Assembly: GCA_024305405.1 (NCBI GenBank)
Contig: JAKNDB010000087.1
Span: 4,714,501-4,778,500, forward strand
DNA: 64,000 nucleotides
Source of the DNA: Dirofilaria immitis
Lineage: Eukaryota; Nematoda; Chromadorea; Rhabditida; Onchocercidae
Direction of reading: 5' to 3'
This document shows positions 24,885 through 38,700 of the stretch, piece after piece. Each line of letters opens with the position of its first letter. Position 1 is the first letter of the stretch. The notes under the pieces are model-generated. The model saw nothing but the letters and a program-made list of their open reading frames with translations. It had not been told where the DNA came from and made no database searches. A program made the position numbers and the translations under genes.

Positions 24885-26923
24885 GATTCTGATCGTATTT
24901 TATGTTTTATATGATTTCACTTATGTAAAGAACTAGAAAAGAACAGTTTGCTTATTGTTGATGTCTCTTGCTGATCAGTTTTCTCAATAATCTTTATAGG
25001 AAAATACTGAGAGGACATCTGTTATTCGAAATTAGGACATCCATTTTAATTTTATATTATAACAGGAAATTTCTTAATTCCATTTAAACTTTATCTCTTT
25101 ACATCTCATTTTTTTTTTAATAATTTTTCAATTCACATATAATCCCTCCGAACAAATTACAGAAGAATGAATAATGCTACTCCAAATCATATCGCACTTT
25201 AACCTCTTAATATTAACTAAATATATTAGCAGTGATTTAATAGATTCAATTGCAACTTTTAAAAACAGGTATGAGATAAGAGATAAATTCACTAATTCAA
25301 TAACAATATGATCATCTCTTATTATGAATTGTAAAAAATGGAAATATCAGGAGTATTATAGTGATAAAAACTCCTTATTAAAGCTTGAAATTCATGATGA
25401 AAAAGATCAAGAACTCAAAGAAATTCAATATCTATTTCTTGTATCATTTCCATGAATGTAAAGTAAGATAAAATTAGGAACTCTTTTTAGATTCAGTAAT
25501 ACTAATTATGCAGTAAGCAAAAGCGACGTGCAAAAGAAGAAAATATAACGGAATTAAATTAAATTAAATCAGTGATATCAGTAGATGTAATATGTAATAT
25601 CCCCAATAAACTGAATGAAAAAATATTCAAATCCTTTTTTGCTTGATTGCAGATATATGAATGAAGTTTTGAATCATCTGATAAGTTTCCAAATAAAGTT
25701 CTTCTAAACGTTGTTATCGCAGTAATATATCTATCGTTTATCTGTTATTCTGAATTTCTAATTATCTTTGAAAACAACTATTTCAAATAATGGTAGAGGG
25801 ATTTTATTTCGTTTATTTGGGGCAAAGCTACGTTCCTCTTTTTTGTTTGTTATCAATGATATGAAGCAGCACTAAGTCTATTCTAAATCCACGCACGCAA
25901 AAATTCTAATTACCAAAACTAAATTGTCATTATCACAACGATTAGAAACATCAATTGTTGATCTAAGTTATTATAACTAACCTGAAGTCAAATTATATCT
26001 CATTTTTTCTGTATTTTTCTATGCATTTATTTATAAGTTTTTCTATAGATCTCATTCGCACAATATTAAAATTAATTTGATAGTAATTTTTCAACCGGTC
26101 TTTTAGAAATTGAAATTTTAAGCTCCTAAACATGTATCGTAGCATTATTTTTGGCTATTATTTTAGAGTGTCAAGATCGATTGATTAGTGAGGAAAAAAA
26201 AATTAAATCGGAAACTGCAGTTTTCTAATAACTGGACTGTAGATATTCATTATTTAAAAAAATTTATCTTGGCTATCACGAAACAAACAATAAAAAAATC
26301 TGATAATAAGAAATTTTGCATATGAATTCTTAAGGGCCTATTTTTAAATGCTCTAATCTCAGCTAATGAAATATGTTTAAGAAGAAACAACTTTCGCTTC
26401 ATCAAATTAATTATCCTATCATATCATGGATGGTCTCAATCAATTTGGCAGCACGCTAATTTTTGTTTGTTTGTTAAACTGGCAGATATCAAAAATCATG
26501 GTGATATATTCAGCTGTGTGATAATTAAGAAAATATGGCTCTAGGTGATGATAACATATGGGTAGTGAGATTAAGACTAAAATTGAAATTATTTAACAGT
26601 ATCTTATCATGCTGTGATTTTACGGATATTTCGAGAAATGCTTGATTAATCAGTAATAATCAAAATAATCACTAGTAATCAAATATAATATGAAGAAATT
26701 CTCATTTGTAGTTTAAAGAACTACGCTAACAATTATGGGAAAAAAACTGAAAGATTTGGAGAAAGAAAAAGAGTAAAGACTTTCAATAACTTTATTATGG
26801 CAATAAATATAGAACTAAAAAAAGTCTCTGAAAATCAAAAATTTCATGATTATGTACATTTTGCCATATATCTATTCTGCTCTTCTATTTATACCGAACT
26901 ACAGCAAAACAAACTGAAAATTG

Positions 26924-26947
26924 TTTTTTTTTTTTTTTTTTTTTTTT
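26924..26947. repeat. Poly-T run of 24
   Basis: Uninterrupted T run on the plus strand. It could be a simple repeat or the tail of an old minus-strand retrocopy, but the adjacent sequence shows no coding trace. Confidence 0.9.
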
Positions 26948-28973
26948 CAAGAAGTTAAAATGAATACTTTCTCTTAACAATAGCTTTTTAAAAATGATTT
27001 GTATGTAATCGGCATTTGTATAATATTATTCTACTATATCTACAATTTTTGGTCTTATATATTCTATAATTTATTATTTTTATTTTCCTTTAAGCGTAAA
27101 TTTATTATAGAAGAAAGAAAATTTTAAACTGAAACTGATTATTGCTAGCAAAAAAAAAAATGAAAGTTTAAAACAAAGATGTTGCTCGTTATATATGATG
27201 GTACATAAGGTAATTAATATTTCTAATTATAAATGTGCACGCGAAATTGGTAGTGCAAGGACTAAAAAAAATTTTTTCATCGTGAGATATAACACTTTAG
27301 TCTCGATCAACTAATATCATACGAGTTGAAGTCAGTTTATTAAATCATAGAATCATTAACATATAATACTAATGATTTTGGATAGCGCTTCAATCAAAGT
27401 CATTAACCATATCGAGATCGAAATCAAACTACAGAATTACAAATTTTTATGGCGAGACAAGGTACATATATAATATCAAAAAACTGCAGGAATAACATGC
27501 AAATTAGAATAATTAATATTTTCCATTAATATGATATAAAAAGAAAATCAGAAAAAGCTTTTATACTTGAAAGTACATTCAATTTCTTTCAAGTCAAAAA
27601 TTTATGAATCTGAAAAAAAGATCGATTGGATTAGAAAAAACTGAATAAACAAATATATGATCCCGGATGAGAACCATAAAGTATCGAAACAAATGAATAG
27701 TTGCAGACGAATGATAAACGCTGATGAAAGTGAAGACAGATGTTAATTCTTAAAATAAGCTTCTGGTTCAATTAAATTTTCTTCTTACATCAGTGTTTGT
27801 CACATCATTCCTTACGATAGATATCTTTTAATTATTTGCAATTAATTATAGCGCTATTTCATACTGCATAAACGGAACAAAGATATGAGAATAAGCTGAA
27901 ATATGAAATTAACGTCTCAAGTTTTAGCTTTTCCTACAATTTCCATATCTCTAATAAACAAAAATAGTTAATGAATGCTTCAAGAAAAGTATGTTTTGCA
28001 CTTTATACAATTTAAAAAACACGGGAATGAAGAAAAATTAGATATAAATAACTATTTTCAAAGTTTAATTTACATTTACAAGAAAAAGAATTCGGACCAA
28101 AGACGTTTCATTTTATTCATTATCTTGTTTTTTGTTCATAATAAGCGGTAGGCTTTTTTTCATGCATGATTGATTTTTCTGGGAGAGATGATGAAAGTGG
28201 AAGGGAACGATGATCTATCATTTTCCTTTCTAAATTCATTCTCAGACTTTTAAATTAATAAATTAATGATTTTGATACACAAGGCCTGCAAGTCAAAGCC
28301 TACAGCACTTAACTTTTCTTTTAACTATATTGAATTTGCTAAGCCGAAACAGTAGGAATAAATTGTTCACTATTTTGATCAAAACTCTTTTGTGACATGC
28401 GGAGTGGCACTGATTTGATATATTTCAACAATTTAGCGTTATCCAAATGAATTTTATGCCATTGACTAAAGAATCTAAGTGAGATATATTTGATAAGTTA
28501 TAGATTTGCAACTCAATATACATTTTCCATGCACTTTGAACTTTTATATTGAACTTATTCGTCCACTGCTTTCAAAAATTTCCGCCATTACTTTTTAAGC
28601 TAAATGTATCGACTGTTCAGGGAAGTGTTTATGTTATATCAATGACTTTGACTTGAGACACAATATAAATAAGACGATTCTATAATTTTAACGAGCATTA
28701 AGATATTTTGCTTAAATTTATAATCTTCTACAGGCCTAAAAAATCTGAAATAGTGCATATCATTATTTTGCTAATACATTGCTTTTCGGCTACTGTCATT
28801 GAAATGTGCGATCGCAGTTCTTTCTGTACATGCTATGATAATACTGTTATGTTTGTAAAGTGATTTGAAATTCGATATTATAATGAAATAAGACTGTATT
28901 CCATAAGGAGAAATAAAAATTTGTTTTTTTCACATCATTTTTAACTCGTATTGCATTATCGAATTTTTTAATC

Positions 28974-29093
28974 ATGTTTCATCTATTACTATCGTTAAAA
29001 TTGATATTATGTATATTTTCATTACATGATGCCATTACTAATTCTATCATAAAATCAACTAATCCTAAGGAATCCAACTTTATTGTATCGTAG
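28974..29093 (+). CDS. Short ORF with signal-peptide-like start
   Basis: Thirty-nine codons beginning MFHLLLSLKLILCIFSLHDA, followed by a polar segment, with a GT at 29085 that could act as a donor. Slightly upstream (about 28734-28864) is another open segment ending MCDRSSFCTCYDN that follows a TTCTACAG acceptor. These could be exons of a small secreted Cys-containing protein or chance. Confidence 0.2.
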   Translation: MFHLLLSLKLILCIFSLHDAITNSIIKSTNPKESNFIVS

Positions 29094-30060
29094 CAGCAAT
29101 GTCACTACAGATATATTTGAAAGTATCGTAGTGAAGATGTTCTTTATTTTTCTTGCACTATGTGATATACAGAGTTGCAAATTCTTTATTTCCACTAAAG
29201 CTCCAAAACATTGCTACAAAATCCAAAGATACCAATCTCAAGCCTCTAATATTCCCATCCAATAGAATCGTAAAACATATCTATCGAAAATGATTTTGAT
29301 GCTCAGAATTCTTTGCACAATTCAGAGATCGGTTCTGAGGTCACAACAGTCATCGCCTTTATTTGGAGATATAAACATGATTGTTAATATAAATTGATTT
29401 ATAAACATTTTGACTCGCGAATTAATATGACGTATTAATTCGTATTGATTCTTATTAATTCTTTAGTACATTTACTTATGAATTTTTATATTTTCTTCTA
29501 TCATAGAACTTTTTATTTTCAAATTTAATGGCAAATTAAATTTACTGTATTTCAAGTTATCATTAGTAATTGGAAATGATTCAGAATCTTTTTTTAAAAC
29601 TTTTGAAAACCATTCAGATTTTCTTATGGATTCGAATAAACTAAATCGTTGAAAGGAACGGATATCATCAAAAAGAATTTTTTAAATAAGCGACCATTTG
29701 AAAATATCAAATAAAATATTAAAATAGGATAAATATTGAAATGAATTATCAAACTAGGAATGTAAGCGATTATAAAGCAAATGAACAATCCTCGAAAATG
29801 GGAAATAGGTTTATTTGTTTGATGCAATTCATAAGGGAACATTACAAAATATATCCATTATTACGTTCATAGCCATATCAATAAATGTATTCATTATCAA
29901 ACATTAAAATTATTTAAATTTAAGCAATTCATTTGCATTTGAAAAAATAAATATTCAGTCACAAGCATTTAGATATTTTACATTTTTCAAGCAATATATT
30001 TTCAGTGCGACATTTGTTAGCAAAAGCCAAAAGATGTAATTATTTGTATATAGATAGGAA

Positions 30061-30660
30061 TGTTAAAAGATCAAGCGGCGATGCCGTAAATATTATAAAC
30101 AAAAAAATCATAATATACAAAGAACATTAAAGTTTAAGTATCATACCGAAGTTATAAGAAGGTCAACAAGCTGAAAGGATAAGGATGTTTACTGTCAAAA
30201 CACTCGATTCACTGGTCAACAGAATAAGAGGCGACATGTCGAAGGAGACATAGAAAGAAGGAGCTCAGAAGGATTTAAAAGGGAAGGATTTCGGAGTGAA
30301 GTTGATTACGCGAAGAATTCGACTCAAGTTCAGTTCCACAGCGAAGGTTCAATGTCATGAACAACAGCAGTGGTGAAACGAAAGCCAAAACGATAAAGCT
30401 AAAATAAGATACGACGCTGGTTGTATAAATGCGATATTGTGTAATAATATAAAGAGACCCAAATAAAGCCTATTGTTGACTTAGCCAGGTTATAAAAGCC
30501 AAAAACGACCAATCTCTAGTTAGCAACTTCTAATTAACAAAAATAAAGAAAAGGATTCTTTCCTCCAATTCTGAAGAAATGATAAAGAAAGAACTACAAT
30601 AAATAAATTGTTTTTTCTCACAATATTAACGCGATGTTGTTGATTTCAAACAATGTAACA
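30061..30660. mobile_element. Possible solo LTR (BEL/Pao-like)
   Basis: A 600-bp segment that starts TGTTA and ends TAACA. Its composition is distinctly less AT-rich than its flanks. Near its end it holds TATAAAAG (about 30490) followed by AATAAA signals, the order expected of an LTR promoter and poly(A) site on the plus strand. The middle has an open but motif-less frame. No target-site duplication is visible in the flanks (AGGAA versus TCAGT) and no internal retroelement genes flank it. Confidence 0.35.
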
Positions 30661-33600
30661 TCAGTATTTTTTGAAATTTTATTAGTTTCATTAAAAAAAC
30701 TACTGATTATGATGCAGAAATTTGAATTTAATTAAATTAGAAAGAAGTGAAAGGAATTCAGTCAATCGCGAATAAAATAAAATTGAATACGAATGGCAAT
30801 ATCGATTTCTAACATAAAAGTAAAATCAACCCAATCTGATTGTGTGCACTTTTCCGAACGATATCGACAATATACCGAATTCTCTAGTTTTCGAACTTCA
30901 TAACAAAAAATGGTCCTTTTATATTTCCATGATTGAGTAAATGTAGAAAAATCCATTTCAATAAAATATCAACTTTACATTCAATGTCTTAATTTAAAAC
31001 TTCTCGGAAATATTTGTTTGATGCAAAAATTATTTCCACAATCCTTTATTTGCAGGCCCTGCCTTTGTTTAAAACAAAATTGGAAAAATTTATGCTGCTA
31101 AATCGATCCAAATTTGGAAAAAGAAATCATTCTGCGTGGTGTATATAACAAAATGCCAAAAGTTCGGAACGAGCAAATAAGATGAAAGAATATTTCCTGC
31201 TATACGAATAATTTAAACTTAATTATAATTTAGCAACTTTAATCGTACATAGGACGTTTTCCAGCTGAATATACTTTGTGATATATAAATCGTCGAATTA
31301 ACGCAAATATTTGTGAAACAATTTTATTCAATCCTGAAATGGCGAATTCTGGCTTACTCAAATTTAAAAACCAATTTAATTTTATATTCATCTAATGTCT
31401 TTTATATTTATTTCCGAATGTTCTGTTCTTACATATTTTCCACATACATAATTATATAGACTCTTTTTTAAAAAGAGTACTTTGTGTGCGAAATGAATAG
31501 ATTATGTATTTTGCGCAAACACTGTACTGAGTACGGCTGTCTTAAAATTGCCGAAATATTTATTTCTCTTCTTAATTATACGGTTCTTTTTCGATTGATG
31601 CATTAAACAGAATCAATCATAATGAGCAGAATAGATACATCCCGACAATCGCTTTTATGAGCATGGCAAACATGTTAATTCTTTATTATGCATTATTTAT
31701 GAAAACGAAGTGCTTCGATTTCAGATGCAGGAATTTGAAAATAAGAGAGAATTCCATACTTAAGCTCATTTGTGATTCTGTTTTGATTCACATAATTTTA
31801 TTCAAAATGTACTAAAATGTCAAATTTTCATTTGACCAAAATTTAATGCCTCAATTGTCTATGCACCTTATTATAATAACTAATGATAATTTTTAAAATA
31901 TTCACATCTAATAAAGTTCTTGTTTATTGAAAGTTATTTCAACATGTTGCTAGACATGGTGTAGCAGAAAAATATGTAATTCTAACACTGAATGTAATAT
32001 AGTCTTAGGAAGATTATCTTGATCCCTTCGTACTCATTGTATAACAATAAACCGGGATCTTGAACAAGAATAGCAAAAACGATGCGCATTATTTCAGTTG
32101 AAATATTACGGTAATAGAAAGACTTCATTAGATTCCGATAAAAATGATATAATAAAAAACAGTTTCAAGTATTGAATAACTATACTGAGTTATAAAGAGA
32201 TAACATAATGCACGGATATTATTTCCTAAACATAATAGAATTGAAGAAAATAGTAATTTACATAACTTTGTTTATTTAATATATTTTGTAGACGACTGAA
32301 GGTTTATTCGAATGATTCAACTAATGATCTTTACAGTTAAAACGAATTAAATGCCATAAAAGGCATTTACTTCAGTCAAATATCGTAGTAGTATATCGAA
32401 TTCTCTCAAGGTAGCCAAAAATATATATAGTAAAATGATAAAGATATTAGTGAATCGGCAAGGGAATTTTATCAAGCATTTTTATGCAAGCAGTTTTTTT
32501 TATCCTGGAAGTAGAAAATATTTGTTTTGATGCAAAACAATATACAGGTTGAATAAATGATATTATTTTTGGATTTAAATGTAAACTTTCCACTCTTAAT
32601 TGCTTGAATTTGATTTATTTACAATATTTTAATATTATCAAATGAGATATTTTTTACAAAGAAAAATACAAATTTTAAACAAAATTATGTAAAAATTTTA
32701 GATTTGAAGCTAATGTAATAGAAAAAATCAGTTCATGGTGATATATCATTAATTGAGACATGATCTAGGCATTTGTTGTATTACGATATGGAATATGGAA
32801 ATTATTTTAATCGTACGAACTGATGACAAATAGAGAATCAAAATGGCCGGAATTCTACGAATCACCACCACATTTGATGATGATCAGAAGAGATAGAGTT
32901 ATGAAGAATGTCATCAGTTTTTGTGAGACCATATTCAATATCACCATTCATCTCTTTCCAAATTTTAATTAGATAGCAACAGATAAACCTCTGATGTATT
33001 AAACTATTAAATCCAATCAGATTATCTATGGCACCTTTAGTTTTCAATATTCAAAAATCATCGTGATGGGCAAAGTCAAAAAAATGTATTACAGTCCGAA
33101 CTAATTATTACTGAATGACCTTCGCCGGTAACCACTAGTTGCTTTTAAATTTTATAATTCTGTTCAAATATTGCCATTTTTAAGATTTTTTCGGATGTAA
33201 TGTGCTTGTCTATTTTAGATCTATTATTAATAATCAAAAAGTGCAAAAAATTAAAAATGGTTGTTGTAAATTTTAATTTGACTTTCTATAAGCTATTTAT
33301 TTAAACATTTTTTTCCATTCCAATTTTTTTCATTCCAACCTTCAGGAATAAAATATTGGGAAATAGGGTAATTTTCGATTAATATCCTGCGTAAATCCTT
33401 TAAACGGTCAATTTTGCTAGTGTAGATGGTTAGTGGAAGGCAGTAATATTTTAGCTCATTTAATATAGCACGCTATGACCTGTTTTCGTTTCAATTCATC
33501 TTTTAAACTTCTTGCCTCATTATAACCCGATTTTGCTCTACCCTTTACCAAAAGTTGTAATTTCCATTTGTTTGAATTCTTATATGAGGAATGAATTCAA

Positions 33601-33699
33601 TACTTGTCCTCATTCCTGATATTTTTTCGAATTTCAATGTTGTTGTATAATACTTTCATTCTGTAATTACGTCTACTTTTTATCGTTTGCATTGTTCGA

Positions 33700-35244
33700 A
33701 TGTGGTTTGTATGGGTATCAGTGGTTCACCTGCATTTCATTAGAATTAATGCGCAGTTCAGTGATCAAGTATGGCAATACCGATCTCCTAATAAGCATCA
33801 AGTAATGGGAAATCCTAGTTTATTACCTCATCATCAGCAATTATATCCAAAAATATCGATGCCAGTAAGCTTAAATTTGTCATATCCAGTATTCTAAATC
33901 AATTGTGGATTATTTGTCAAGAATATCAAGCTAAAATAGTTGTCTTCAGATTTAAAAATGGAAATTTTAACAGGTGCACATCAAAAAAAATGTACATCTA
34001 AGCATTTGCTAGAGCGATGCAATTTATTTGAAATTTTTGAATGAAATGACATTTTAGGTATATGGATTCAATCCAAATTTTTATCCGATACCATTTCCAA
34101 TCTCCGTTCAGCCATCACTTCCTTTAAGAGCTTTCACAGTTCCAACAATAAGTCTCCAAAATCTTCCATTTCAATCGGCCTGGATGACGAGTAATTCTCC
34201 CTATTTACAAATCAAAATAAATTTGTTGGTTATATCACGGAAATAAAAAAGTGATGATGTTATGAACTCTATTTTAACAAAGACAGGAAACCATTACAAT
34301 ATCTCAGCTATTGTAAGAAATAATTTGCCGGATTTTTTATATGGGACATCGGATAATATACAAAAAGAGTGAGTTTTATTTGAATTTATACGCAGATTAT
34401 GTTTCATACCAATTAGAATATTAGTTCATTAGATCATTTTGCTTAAATTTCATTAAATTAAAAAATTTCCAAAAAAATTGATAAAACAAACATGCGAATT
34501 TGAATTGCAGTTTTATAAAATCGTATTAAATCCAGACGAAAATTTTCAACAGAAACAGAGCAAACTGGACCAATTAGTTTCGACTTTGGAAAGCAAAAAT
34601 CAGGTGATTTTTGTTCAATAGTTGACTGGAAAAATCAGGTGAATGATTGACGAATCAAAAATAAAGCATGGAAATGTTAACAGTAAAAATTGAAAAATTA
34701 TAATTGGAGAAAATCATAGTTTTACAGGAATTATATGATCATTATCGGCGAAGAAAAGAATTGGAAGAAACAAAAAAACGTAACCGAGTTCACGGTATAG
34801 TTGCGACCATGTCTGGCAAAGCGCAGGCTGTCTTTGCGAAGGTTTTCATTTTAAGAATGCTTTTACTCTATAATATTTTCAACTGCTACTAAATTATTTA
34901 TCTGCAAATTATCGATTGAATGAAAAAGTCGATAAAAATTTTCTTAGAGATGAAAGTGTTATAAACAAATTATTTTCCAGATGTTTGGAACTTTATTACA
35001 TATTATCGTTATTCGCTAGATTAGTAGTATTAATTATGAAATCAAAGTGTTATGTATTCATACTAGTAAATTATAATGTTAGTTGATATAAGAATAAATT
35101 CTACAGTTATCGGAAGTGCTAATGAATCCAGAAATGAAAGATTTGGATCGAGTGAATAAAATCAATGATTTCTACAAAAGTGTGGATGAAGATATCAAGA
35201 AAGAGTTTAAAGATAAGATACGCGGTATTGGTAACTATAACTAG
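33700..35244 (+). CDS. SXP/RAL-2 family secreted protein
   Basis: A nematode-specific family (DUF148) of small secreted, often immunodominant, helical proteins. Exons: 33700-33864, 34058-34190, 34287-34368, 34511-34603, 34728-34841 and 35107-35244. The start MWFVWVSVVHLHFIRINAQ is a signal peptide. Residues about 25-100 are a Pro-, Gln- and Phe-rich extension (NPNFYPIPFPISVQP). The helical SXP part then follows: SAIVRNNLPDFL, the segment NPDENFQQKQSKLDQLVSTL, YDHYRRRKELEETKKRNR, MSGKAQAVFAK and a lysine-rich end. Exon 4 begins with TTTT where one more T is needed to keep frame with exon 3. All other junctions agree in phase. Members of the family are typically 150-200 residues; this one is about 215 because of the N-terminal extension. 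Confidence 0.8.
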
Positions 35245-35766
35245 GTTGTCGAAAAAACATGCTTGTGAAACAAAAGCTATGAATGAAAACGGGAAGAAAA
35301 TAAAGAAATAGTTGAAATCTTGCAATTTCTCAAAACATTCTTTAATTATTGTTATTTTTTTACTACTGTAATTTCAGTTTTTTTCCTCTTTTTTTTTAAT
35401 TTATCGTTTTGTATATTTTAATGTTAAACAAGTTTTGAGAAGAGATGGCCAATAAATAAATAAATTTATATACCACTTACATTTGTTAGTGTTTATTCGG
35501 CATTTTGTTGTTATTAAATAAAAGTGTAGAAAATAAAAAAGTGACTGGTAAGCGAAATTAAGAATCCATTAAGGTCAAAAATGATATAAAAGTGAAAGTT
35601 TTCATTAGATGAAAATTTTGCTTTGCAATCCAGTTCTTCAAAGAAAAGTTCCTTCCATTATAAGATTTTTTTAGAAGAGACTGTCGAGCATTTATTACTT
35701 TGCTGAAAAGTGAAAAGATTAAACTTCTTTTTCTGAACAGTATTCTGCAATTCAATTATCGTTTTC
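35245..35766. other. Intergenic region between SXP/RAL-2 and P450
   Basis: Likely holds the SXP/RAL-2 3' UTR (AATAAA motifs near 35451-35460) and the P450 promoter. Nothing else seen. Confidence 0.5.
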
Positions 35767-38700
35767 ATGACTATACTTTTTGCTGTCATAATATTTATAT
35801 TCCATGCCTTCATCTATTACCTATATAGTGAATACATGGTTCTGCGACGCAAATATCCTCCAGGACCAATCCCATTACCTTTTATTGGGAATTTCTTGCA
35901 GGTATTAACTGTAAATATAATTTAAATGAACATGAAAACAAAAAACTAATGTCGCATGATAAAATCTTTAAGATATAAAGCTGCAGAATGTTAGCTCACT
36001 TTTTCTGAGAGTTTAATTACAAATTCTGTCCTTAAACCGCTTTACGCAAAAACGTACTGAAATTTTTAACATTTAGAAATAGCTTGATTTTCTAAATTTA
36101 AGTGATTGCTTCAAAGAAAGAGTCGATAAACATCTGAAGGTAACATTAATTTTAATTTTGAAACAGACAATTTTAATATTAAGTTGCTGAATATTTGCTT
36201 TAGAAAATGCGACAAGTTATAAAGATTCATATTGATACTTGAAAGGTACCAAAACGAAATAGCTGTGTGTTAGCAATTAAAATTCTAAGTTGTTGATAAT
36301 TACTAGAAAAAGTTTTGATTCTAATCTAAGTTAGCATTGTAATGCTCTTGTCAACTACTTCTACAAAATTTTCTGTATTAACTGAAAGATTTTCTTCATA
36401 GCAGTTAGCAAATGTGTTTGAGATTGATCTAGCTTATCCACATCGCTCAATGATCAAATGGAAAAAGAAATTTGGTCCAATGTTTACTATATGGCTGCCT
36501 GGACCAGTTATTGTGCTTGCAGACTACAAACTTCTTCGTGAAACACTTCTTAGCCAGGGTAAGACATTTAAAAAGTTAATAGCTAAAATGAACTTTTCAG
36601 TTCTCGTTTGAAAGATTCAGTTTGACAAGAAGTCGTGAAGCACAAAAATTTTAAACTTACCAAACAATAAAATATTCGGGTTTCAAGTATTATATTTGAT
36701 TAAAGAGAAATTTGATTTGATTTAAGAATTTATGTGAAACATTCAGGAAACATTTTTGCTGGTCGGCCGATGTCCTTTGTTTACGGAATCTTTAGTAATC
36801 ATCATCCAGATGGTGATGGGATTATCTTATCACAGAATGAGAAATGGAATAGCCAGAGACGTTTTGCTTTAAAAGTTTTCCGTGATTTTGGAGTGGGTAA
36901 GAATATGATGGAACAAAAAATCCGACATTATGCGAATACTCTCATCCAACACCTGAGGAAGCAACTAGGAGCTAACGGATTGCTCGTTTGTTATTATTCT
37001 TCATGTGATCCTATAACTTTATTTCAGCAATATTTTCTCAAGATTTTGTTACTCTGTCTACCATAAAGATCAAGAACTGAAGATTTTAATTGTTCATACA
37101 TCAATTTTCAAAAATTCGGTTGCTCATTCCCATATACTTACTTTTTATATCTCATATCACATTTATAATTACTTTATAGAAAACTGCAATAACTGACCTT
37201 AATCTGCCAATTACATTCTGCGTGGGTAATATTATCCACGATCTAGTTCTCGGCAAAAATTACGAATATGGTGACCAAGAATTTCTGCGATTCAAAAACT
37301 AATCGACTCTACTCTCAAAGATGTAAGAGCTATATATATAAGTAATAATTAATTTAACTGCTAATTTGATCCGTTATTGCAATCAAGTTATATTGTGAAA
37401 TTAATTAATCTAAAAGAGAGAGTACTAGTGAAATCGATACTAGAAAGCATGATGTATGCTGTGATTAGTAGTGAGATGATTTTGATTACATTTATTCCAG
37501 TTCGTCAGTATTCCGATGTTACTTGTTGATCGTTATCCAATTGTCCGATTTCTGCTGCCGACGTACTATCGCTATTGCAAAAATGGCTTTGAACTACAGC
37601 GATTTTTTTGAAACATATTGACGAACATGAAAAGGCGATTATTACTTCTACGAGCAAAAATGATGAGCCAAAAGATTTCATTGATGCTTACTTGAAAAAT
37701 ATGATCAAGTACGTGGAGAAAAGAGAATATAAGTAAGAATTCTGAATCTTCTTTCTATTGTCAACTGATAGCATAAGTGCTATTCCACAGAAATGAAATA
37801 AAGTTAAATCAGTGTATTTATGTATATTCGGCGATGGAAATATAATAGAATTATATTTTCATCTTGCTAGGGTTTAATTTGATATTTTCATTTATCAAAA
37901 AGCACATTCAATTTTTATTCTGATTCATTCATGATGATTGATTTTTAAAAATTGAAAGAATACAGCGCTTTTTGAAGGCTTTTCTTTATGAAAAAGCATT
38001 CGTCTGCATACCTTTAGCAATATAACACTGGCTTTGAGCTCCGGTGATCTATGGACAGGTGGAATGGAAACAACAGTGACAACACTTCGCTGGGTGATCA
38101 TCTATCTTATTCACAATCCAGATGTTCAGAAACTTGTGCATGATGAGATCGATAAAGTAATGCTTTATTCCCATGAATGTAATTGAGTAGAAACGAATAA
38201 TGGTCCGAAGCATTTAGCCAACTAATATACAAATTATTCTTTAAATACTAAACAAGCGTTTATGAAATTTTTTTAAAGAATTTAGATCTAAAACTAATTC
38301 TAACAAGAGAAACTCTTTACTATGACTCCTTGCACTAAGAATTTAAAATCATAGCTTATAAAGACTAAGTTTATTTTTGAATTCGGTGCGGTAAGAGACT
38401 TTAGATTCAAATGGTGCAGCCATTCAGTATTTATCGATATGCTGTATCTCTGACAGAGAGTTTGTTTCTGATTAATATTCAGAATCTGGGAACGAGAATG
38501 GTGTGCTGGGCAGATCGAACTATCATGCATTATACACTAGCAGTCATTTGCGAGGTGCAACGTATTATTAATGTATTACCATGGCATATACCACATTCTA
38601 CTACTTGCAATACTACTTTGTATGGATATAAGATTCAAAAGGTAAGGAAAAGTGTCATAAAAATAGAAACTGATGCTTTATTTTGATGCTTGCTAAATTC

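Larger units (their letters stand above)
24885..33699. other. Large gene-poor region
   Basis: About 8.8 kb of AT-rich sequence. I found no conserved coding exon. Items listed separately are a 24-T run, a short secreted-like ORF near 28974 and a 600-bp solo-LTR-like segment. The segment 33100-33699 leads into the SXP/RAL-2 gene. Confidence 0.45.

Noticed and set aside
29083..29842. ORFs of 60 to 72 codons in the gene-poor region
   Set aside because: Hydrophobic AT-driven translations without motifs or splice support.
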